Positions 4,738 through 9,281 of a stretch of 9,281 bases of DNA are shown here, in pieces. Numbering within the stretch: position 1 is the first letter of the stretch; each line of letters opens with the position of its first letter. Location of the stretch: assembly GCA_040380145.1 (NCBI GenBank), contig JBEIJQ010000123.1:1-9281 (forward strand). The letters are read 5' to 3'. The position numbers were made by a program, and so were the translations under genes. Source of the stretch: JBEIJQ01 sp040380145. Lineage in GTDB: Bacteria > Bacteroidota > Bacteroidia > Chitinophagales > Saprospiraceae. The notes under the pieces were generated by a model. The model was not told the origin of the DNA, searched no databases, and saw only the letters and a list, made by a program, of their open reading frames with translations.

Positions 4738-7447
4738 ACCGCCGCCAAGCCCAGAAGCCGCCGCCCGCGGCGCCGGCCGCCAAAAGGCCCATGGCCAGCC
4801 ATTTCCAATGGTTGCGGGGGAGCGTCCCGTCCGCGCCGAGGTGCACCATGCCGGCCCAATAGGTGGGCAGCGTGCGCGCCGTGCCCGCGTGCCGCTCCAA
4901 ATAGTCGAGTTTGGCCCGGCGCAGCGCAGCGGCCTTGCCCATCCCGTTTTGCAGGTGTCCGTAAAAAAGTTCGGTGAGTTCGACCGTGGATTCGGCGTTC
5001 ACTTCCCACAGCGTGGTAGCGCAACTGGCGATGCCCGCCGCCGCGAATCCCCTCGCCAAGCTCATCACCCCCTCCCCGGGAACTTGTTCGCCCGCTCCGG
5101 TCGAACAGGCCGAAAGCACCGCCAAGCTAGCGTGCAGGCGCCGCGGCAGCAGGTACAGGTCCGACAGTCCCAACAGCGTGTCGCTGAAAAAAATGACGGG
5201 CTCGCGCTGTCCTTCGTGGTTGGCCAAGGCATGGGTGTACAGTTGCAGCACCCCGTAATCCGGTGCTTCCTCGCGGAAGCGGGCCGCGGTGGCCTCGCCC
5301 CGCAGGTGGGCGCGGCCACCCATTTGCGCGTGCAGTCTTTGCAGGGACGGTTCGGTGCCCGATAGGGCGGGCAGTCCGTAGCGCGCGAAATCCACCGGGG
5401 CGAAACCGACGAAGCCGCTCCCGGAGCGGGCTTCCCGTTGGGTCAGCCAGATCGTGGCGGAATAGGCGTAGTTGAAGCCGTGCCGGAGCAGGAGCACTTC
5501 TTGGGGCGATTTCGGATCGGGCAGCATTGCTTCGTAGGGCAACAGGTAATCGCCCGAGGCCAGGGTGATCGCCTCCGCTTCGGCGCGGAGCGGTTCGAAC
5601 AGCATTTTGTACAGCGAATGGGCCAGTTCGGCCTGCCGTGCGAAGCCGGCCTCCGTTTGCAGGGCTTTGTCGTTGGCCAGCAGCGATAGCCATTCCCGGG
5701 CTTCGGTCTCGTATGTCGGGGCGGGGGTGCGCACGGTACGCGCCGAGGAGCCGTCCAGGTAAAGCGAATACAGATCGGAGCGGAAAAACAGGTGTTCCAC
5801 GAAAGCCTCTCCAGGGGCCAAGTTTTGCCGGACCTCTTCCAAGGTCAGCGGGCGATCGGCGTATTTGAGGCGGTGGTAATCGGGGTAATCGCGTTCCAAT
5901 GTTTGGATAAAGACCGACAGTTCGTTGTTGGCCCCCAACAATTGGGCCCGCAGGTCGGTGGCCGTTTCGGCGTCGGCGCCTTCCAAGCGGAAGGTCAACG
6001 AGCGCACCCGCTGCTTGATGGCCGTTTCTTGGGCCCTGACCGTTTCGGGGAGCAGGCTGTGGGCGTTGAGGTCGCGCAATTCGTCCAACAGCAGCACGGC
6101 CCTGCTTTTTTCCATGAAATAAAAAACACTTTCCGCGTCGCCCAATCCGTGCGCCACGGCCACGGCCGAACCGTACATGTCCTGCGTCTTGCCGCGCCAA
6201 AACCGCTTGGAGCGGGCGCCCAACTGTTCGCGGCGCATGTAGCCCACCAGTTCGTCGGCGGCGCGGAACCATTGGAGGGCCGATCGGAGATGTTCTTCGC
6301 CGCCTTGTGCCCGGTGCGCTTCGGCCATGTCGAGCAGATACACGAGGAGTTCGGATTTGCTGGGCGACAGCGACAGCGACTGGCTGCCGGGCGGTTCGCC
6401 CGGGCGGTCGTATTCGAAAGGAAAGATTTTCAGAGCGGCGCTGTACTGTTCGAGCGCCTCCGGCGTTTGGCCTTGTGCGAGGTACCAATCGCCGAGGTTG
6501 GCGCGCACATTGGCCTCGGTCAGGTTTTTTTCGCCTTCGAAATAAGCGATGGACAGTTCGAGCGCGCGATCGAGATGTGTTTTGGCTTCGGGAAATCGCT
6601 TTTCGCGGGTGAGCACGAAGCCGAGGTTGAGGTGGGCCTTGATTTCGCTTTCCGATTCCGAGCCTTCCAAGAGCCGAAGGGCCTGGTTGTAGGCGAACAG
6701 GGCGCTGTCGGGCCTGCCCAGCCCGTCGTGCGAGTTGCCGGCGTTGAGCCAGCATTTGGCGAGGTTGGTGTCGTCTTCTTCACGGGAAAAAACGCGGCCC
6801 GCAGCGCGCAGGGGCGTGAGGGCGCCGGCATAATCTTCTTGCCGCAGGCGGATCACTCCTTCCGTCATTTCGAAACGGGCCAAGGCGAGGTCGTCCGGAG
6901 CGCCGGCCTCGGCCAGTTTCACGCTTTCGAGCGCCTGTTCGAAGTCGCCGAGGTCGCGGTACAGTTTGGCCCGTTCGAAGTGGCATTCGCCGACCCGTGG
7001 GTCGCCGGCGCCGAGGTAACGCTGTTGCGCTTCGTCGAAAGATCGCAGGGATTCCGTGAACTGCCCATCCTCGCGCTGGAAGACGCCGAGGTTGAAGTAG
7101 CCTTGTCCCACTTCGGGATGTGAGGCCCCGAGCCGCCGTTCGCGGGCGCGGATGGCCAAGCGGGTGTATTCGATGGCTTTGGGGGCATCGGTGCGGTACC
7201 AGGCCACGCCCAGTTGGTGCCATACCGACGCGAGGGCGAGGGAGTCCACCGGCGGCGGGCAGCTGTTCAGTCGCACCAACAGCGAGTCAAGCGCGGCGAT
7301 GCGCGCCTCTCCTTTCAGTGCGGTGGCCCGTTGCAGATCGGCGCCCAGCAGATCGCCGACGGGGCATTGGGCGGTGGCTGCAAAAGCCAAAAACGCCGCG
7401 GCTGTGAAGCCCCGGCGCAGAAAACGGTAAAGGCCTTGGGACTTCAT
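4709..7447 (-). CDS. Secreted TPR-CHAT domain protein
   Basis: The product has 912 residues. A signal peptide (about 1-26, RRG then hydrophobic, ATA before Gln27) leads into about seven tetratricopeptide repeats (about 73-341; clear units near 114-144, 153-180, 230-259, 269-298, 312-341). A helical linker (about 370-530) and a CHAT caspase-like domain (about 600-870) follow. The catalytic dyad is present: His739 in LQLYTHALANHEG and Cys781 in VLSACSTGAGE, followed by the typical PGEGVMSLARGFAAAG. A transmembrane helix (about 882-900) with a basic tail ends the protein, so the TPR and CHAT parts should face the periplasm. CHAT domains are predicted cysteine peptidases, and TPRs bind partners; the substrate is not visible. 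The ATG at 7447 overlaps the mtaB stop as ATGA, implying translational coupling. The frame is open far upstream, but that part is a shadow of mtaB. Confidence 0.92.
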   Translation of the reverse strand: MKSQGLYRFLRRGFTAAAFLAFAATAQCPVGDLLGADLQRATALKGEARIAALDSLLVRLNSCPPPVDSLALASVWHQLGVAWYRTDAPKAIEYTRLAIRARERRLGASHPEVGQGYFNLGVFQREDGQFTESLRSFDEAQQRYLGAGDPRVGECHFERAKLYRDLGDFEQALESVKLAEAGAPDDLALARFEMTEGVIRLRQEDYAGALTPLRAAGRVFSREEDDTNLAKCWLNAGNSHDGLGRPDSALFAYNQALRLLEGSESESEIKAHLNLGFVLTREKRFPEAKTHLDRALELSIAYFEGEKNLTEANVRANLGDWYLAQGQTPEALEQYSAALKIFPFEYDRPGEPPGSQSLSLSPSKSELLVYLLDMAEAHRAQGGEEHLRSALQWFRAADELVGYMRREQLGARSKRFWRGKTQDMYGSAVAVAHGLGDAESVFYFMEKSRAVLLLDELRDLNAHSLLPETVRAQETAIKQRVRSLTFRLEGADAETATDLRAQLLGANNELSVFIQTLERDYPDYHRLKYADRPLTLEEVRQNLAPGEAFVEHLFFRSDLYSLYLDGSSARTVRTPAPTYETEAREWLSLLANDKALQTEAGFARQAELAHSLYKMLFEPLRAEAEAITLASGDYLLPYEAMLPDPKSPQEVLLLRHGFNYAYSATIWLTQREARSGSGFVGFAPVDFARYGLPALSGTEPSLQRLHAQMGGRAHLRGEATAARFREEAPDYGVLQLYTHALANHEGQREPVIFFSDTLLGLSDLYLLPRRLHASLAVLSACSTGAGEQVPGEGVMSLARGFAAAGIASCATTLWEVNAESTVELTELFYGHLQNGMGKAAALRRAKLDYLERHAGTARTLPTYWAGMVHLGADGTLPRNHWKWLAMGLLAAGAAGGGFWAWRRFKKPSFPRG

Positions 7448-8793
7448 GTGGTCAAGAGGATGGGTTCGGCGGCGAGAAAACTCTCCGGGCCGAGGTTTTC
7501 CAATAATACAGGATAGATGCGGTTGACCAGTTCGGGCCGGTATGGCACGGTCACCTTGAGGTAGTTGTCGGTGAACCCGCTCATTGTCCCCTCGGGGCTT
7601 TCGGCGGCTTCGAAGAGCACCGTTCGGGTCTGTCCGAGGTGGTTTTCGTAGAAACGGCGGCGTTTTTTTTCCGAAAGAATGCGCAGCATCTCGTTGCGTT
7701 CGCGGCGTACGGCCATGGGAACGGGATCGGGCATTTCGGCGGCGGGCGTGTTGGCCCGTTCGGAATACGTGAACACGTGCAGGTAGGAAACGTCGAGTTC
7801 TTCTTGGATAAAGCGGTAGGTTTCGCGGAAATCGGCGTCCGTTTCGCCGGGGAAGCCCACGATCACATCGGCCCCGATGCAGCAGTGCGGCATCAGTCGT
7901 TTGATGGTGGCCACGCGTTCGGCGTACAGTTCGCGCCGATAGCGTCGGCGCATCTGGGTGAGCTGTTGGTTGTTGCCCGACTGCAGCGGGATATGGAAGT
8001 GCGGGACGAACCGTTTGGAGCCGGCCACGAACGCGATGATCTCGTCGGTGAGCAGGTTGGGCTCGATGGAGGAGATGCGGAAGCGTTCGATGCCTTCCAC
8101 TTGTTCGTCGAGGGCTCGGATCAGATCTATGAAGAGCGCCTCTTTTTGGGGGCGAAGGCCTTCGATCACCTCGGTTCCGTTGCCGAAATCGCCGAGATTG
8201 ACGCCGGTGAGCACGATTTCGCGGGCGCCCATTTCGGCGATCTTGCGGGCGTTTTCCACGGCGCGCGGGATCGTGTCGCTTCGGCTGGCCCCGCGCGCGA
8301 GCGGGATCGTGCAGAACGAGCATTTGTAGTCGCAGCCGTCCTGTACCTTGAGGAAGGAACGGGTGCGGTCGCCGAAGGAAAACGAGCCCACGAAGTCCTT
8401 GGCCTCCTGTACGGCGCCGGCCTGAACCATGCCTTTTCCGGGCAGTTTGGTCAGGTCGTCGAGGTAATCGAGGATGCGGAATTTCTCGCCGGCCCCCAGC
8501 ACGAGGTCCACGCCGGGGATTTCCGAGATCTCGCGGGGCTTCAGCTGCGCATAGCAGCCGATCACCGCCACGAAGGCGTCCGGTGCGGTCCGCAGGGCGC
8601 GGCGCACCATGTTGCGGCATTTTTGGTCGGCGAAATCGGTCACCGAGCAGGTGTTGATCACATACACGTCGGCCGCTTCCTCGAAATCCACTTCGGCGTA
8701 GCCGGCGTCTTGGAAGAGCCGTCCGATGCTCGAGGTCTCGGAGTAGTTGAGCTTGCAGCCCAGGGTGTGGAAAGCAACGGTGCGCGGGGTCAT
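7444..8793 (-). CDS. mtaB: tRNA t6A37 C2-methylthiotransferase MtaB
   Basis: The product is a 449-residue radical-SAM methylthiotransferase that adds a methylthio group to N6-threonylcarbamoyladenosine at position 37 of ANN-decoding tRNAs (ms2t6A). The UPF0004 domain begins VAFHTLGCKLNYSE and has cluster cysteines C13, C49 (INTCSVT) and C80 (IGCYAQ). The radical-SAM motif CxxxCxxC is C154, C158 and C161 in DGCDYKCSFCTIP. Further core motifs are ILTGVNLGDFG-like (written IVLTGVNLGDFG here), HFHIPLQSGNN, IGADVIVGFPGE and FTYSERANTPA. A C-terminal TRAM-like region (about 380-445) follows. The HTLGCKLN and SGNN signatures favour MtaB over MiaB or RimO. The ATG at 8793 gives the canonical start; the frame stays open upstream through the tRNA gene, which is not credible coding. 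It overlaps the CHAT gene start by 4 bp. No clear promoter was found in its 75-bp leader. Confidence 0.95.
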   Translation of the reverse strand: MTPRTVAFHTLGCKLNYSETSSIGRLFQDAGYAEVDFEEAADVYVINTCSVTDFADQKCRNMVRRALRTAPDAFVAVIGCYAQLKPREISEIPGVDLVLGAGEKFRILDYLDDLTKLPGKGMVQAGAVQEAKDFVGSFSFGDRTRSFLKVQDGCDYKCSFCTIPLARGASRSDTIPRAVENARKIAEMGAREIVLTGVNLGDFGNGTEVIEGLRPQKEALFIDLIRALDEQVEGIERFRISSIEPNLLTDEIIAFVAGSKRFVPHFHIPLQSGNNQQLTQMRRRYRRELYAERVATIKRLMPHCCIGADVIVGFPGETDADFRETYRFIQEELDVSYLHVFTYSERANTPAAEMPDPVPMAVRRERNEMLRILSEKKRRRFYENHLGQTRTVLFEAAESPEGTMSGFTDNYLKVTVPYRPELVNRIYPVLLENLGPESFLAAEPILLTT

Positions 8794-8831
8794 GGCCAAA
8801 TCGGATTTGCGGGGCGAATATCCGAAAAAAA

Positions 8832-8868
8832 GCTCGCGGATGGGCCATCGGCCCCTGGCTCGCGGGCC
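8832..8868. repeat. GC-rich repeat and hairpin in the mtaB leader
   Basis: The octamer GCTCGCGG occurs twice on the plus strand (8832-8839 and 8858-8865), 26 nt apart. Between the copies is a perfect 5-bp hairpin, GGGCC-ATC-GGCCC (8842-8854). A third GGGCC follows at 8864-8868. On the transcribed minus strand the second copy runs directly into a T7 tract (8831-8825). This segment lies between the tRNA-Cys terminator and the mtaB start, so it may be leader structure. No known riboswitch is recognised. Confidence 0.45.
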
Positions 8869-8902
8869 AAAAAAAGGGCCGCTTTGACGAACAAAGCGGC
8901 CC
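8869..8902 (-). terminator. Rho-independent terminator downstream of tRNA-Cys
   Basis: A perfect 11-bp GC-rich stem has arms at 8902-8892 and 8886-8876 and a 5-nt loop. On the minus strand it is followed immediately by seven T residues (8875-8869). It begins 9 nt after the tRNA 3' end, so it is well placed to end the tRNA transcript. It also insulates or attenuates read-through into mtaB. Confidence 0.9.
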
Positions 8903-8911
8903 GAGGGGGGG

Positions 8912-8982
8912 AGGTCGAAAGCGGATTCGAACCGCTGTACGAGGTTTTGCAGACCTCTGCCTAGCCGCTCGGCCATTCGACC
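8912..8982 (-). tRNA. tRNA-Cys (anticodon GCA)
   Basis: The minus strand folds into a 71-nt cloverleaf. The acceptor stem is GGTCGAA/TTCGACC. The D arm is GCC/GGC with loop GAGCGGCTA. The anticodon stem is GAGGT/ACCTC with loop CTGCAAA, anticodon GCA, read as Cys. The variable loop is GTAC. The T arm is AGCGG/CCGCT with loop TTCGAAT. The discriminator base is U73, the known identity base for cysteinyl-tRNA synthetase. After U73 the DNA reads CC followed by more C, so the final A of CCA is not encoded and must be added enzymatically. Confidence 0.96.
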
Positions 8983-9003
8983 CTGTTGCACAAAATGCGC
9001 CCG

Positions 9004-9033
9004 CAAATATAAGCGCGATTTTCGAATCCCCAA
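9004..9033 (-). promoter_or_regulatory. Promoter of tRNA-Cys
   Basis: On the minus strand TTG (9033-9031), a 19-nt spacer and TATATTTG (9011-9004) match the Bacteroidota primary-sigma consensus completely. The -7 box ends 21 nt before the mature tRNA 5' end, giving a short 5' leader for RNase P removal. This is the best promoter in the window and supports the taxonomic call. Confidence 0.8.
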
Positions 9034-9079
9034 TTTTTTTCCCAAAAAGTAAGGAAAAAAAGAGTTCCGTGGATCGTTT

Positions 9080-9281
9080 TCAGGCGTTCACCCAGCCCAG
9101 CAGGGAGGTGAACAGCACGAGGCCGTCCGAATTGCCGAGGATGGGCTCGGCGGCCCGTTCGGGGTGCGGCATCATGCCGAACACGTTGCGGCCCTCGTTG
9201 CAGATCCCGGCGATGTCGCGAAGGGCACCGTTGGGATTGGCGCCCGGAGTATCGGTCTTGCCCATCTCGTCGCAGTAGCGG
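9080..9281 (-). CDS. purQ: Phosphoribosylformylglycinamidine synthase, glutaminase subunit PurQ, C-terminal part
   Basis: The last 66 codons and stop are visible; the gene continues past the right edge. The segment RYCDEMGKTDTPGANPNGAL, then IAGICNEGRNVFGMMPHPERA, is the hallmark C-terminus of PurQ. The HPE in MMPHPERA supplies the His and Glu of the class I glutamine amidotransferase triad; the nucleophile Cys lies outside the window. PurQ releases ammonia from glutamine for FGAM synthase (PurL) in de novo purine synthesis. The ending DGLVLFTSLLGWVNA is normal for the short stand-alone subunit rather than a fused PurL. The promoter and the rest of its operon are outside. Only a T-rich tail without a clear hairpin follows the stop. 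Confidence 0.93.
   Translation of the reverse strand, partial: RYCDEMGKTDTPGANPNGALRDIAGICNEGRNVFGMMPHPERAAEPILGNSDGLVLFTSLLGWVNA

Noticed and set aside
7448..8848. The CHAT frame extended upstream, giving a 1379-residue fusion
   Set aside because: The extra N-terminal part overlaps mtaB in another frame, is rich in Arg/Pro/His with no domain, and the ATG at 7447 is followed by a proper signal peptide.
8794..9045. N-terminal extension of MtaB by 84 codons
   Set aside because: It would translate through the tRNA-Cys gene, its terminator and promoter; MtaB homology starts at the ATG at 8793.

Overview
The window looks like a chromosomal segment of a member of the Bacteroidota, with GC-rich genes and AT-rich intergenic gaps. 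Three things point there. The promoters I can find match the Bacteroidota pattern (TTG, about 19-21 nt, then TAnnTTTG), and one copy upstream of a tRNA gene fits exactly. No start codon has a clear Shine-Dalgarno sequence. The gene content (a Bacteroidota-style Ser/Thr kinase, a secreted TPR-CHAT protein, MtaB, small secreted unknowns) fits as well. A Saprospiria or Chitinophagia-like lineage is a guess only.

Left part, 1-2261. A Ser/Thr protein kinase N-terminus runs off the left edge on the minus strand. A 272-bp gap with outward-facing promoter-like boxes separates it from a lone rfbA (glucose-1-phosphate thymidylyltransferase, plus strand). rfbA ends 6 bp from the stop of a convergent omega-amidase/nitrilase-family gene, which has its own well-formed promoter.

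Middle part, 2262-4737. Two adjacent minus-strand genes encode small secreted proteins that are paralogs of each other and belong to no family I recognise. Facing away from them, across a compact divergent promoter, is a plus-strand pair: a putative lipoprotein resembling the DUF4878 group, then a membrane-anchored YiiX-like permuted papain-fold hydrolase.

Right part, 4709-9281, all minus strand. Reading 5' to 3' on that strand: the C-terminus of PurQ (cut by the right edge), tRNA-Cys(GCA) with its own promoter and a strong intrinsic terminator, mtaB (tRNA ms2t6A37 methylthiotransferase), and a 912-residue secreted TPR-CHAT protein. The CHAT gene starts inside the mtaB stop codon (ATGA overlap). 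Its 3' end overlaps the 3' end of the YiiX-like gene by 29 bp.

Most of this is housekeeping: nucleotide-sugar synthesis, purine synthesis, amide repair, tRNA and tRNA modification. The less ordinary parts are the translationally coupled mtaB/TPR-CHAT pair, the tandem secreted paralogs, and the lipoprotein/papain-like hydrolase pair. I see no insertion sequence, CRISPR array, phage gene or recognisable defence island.
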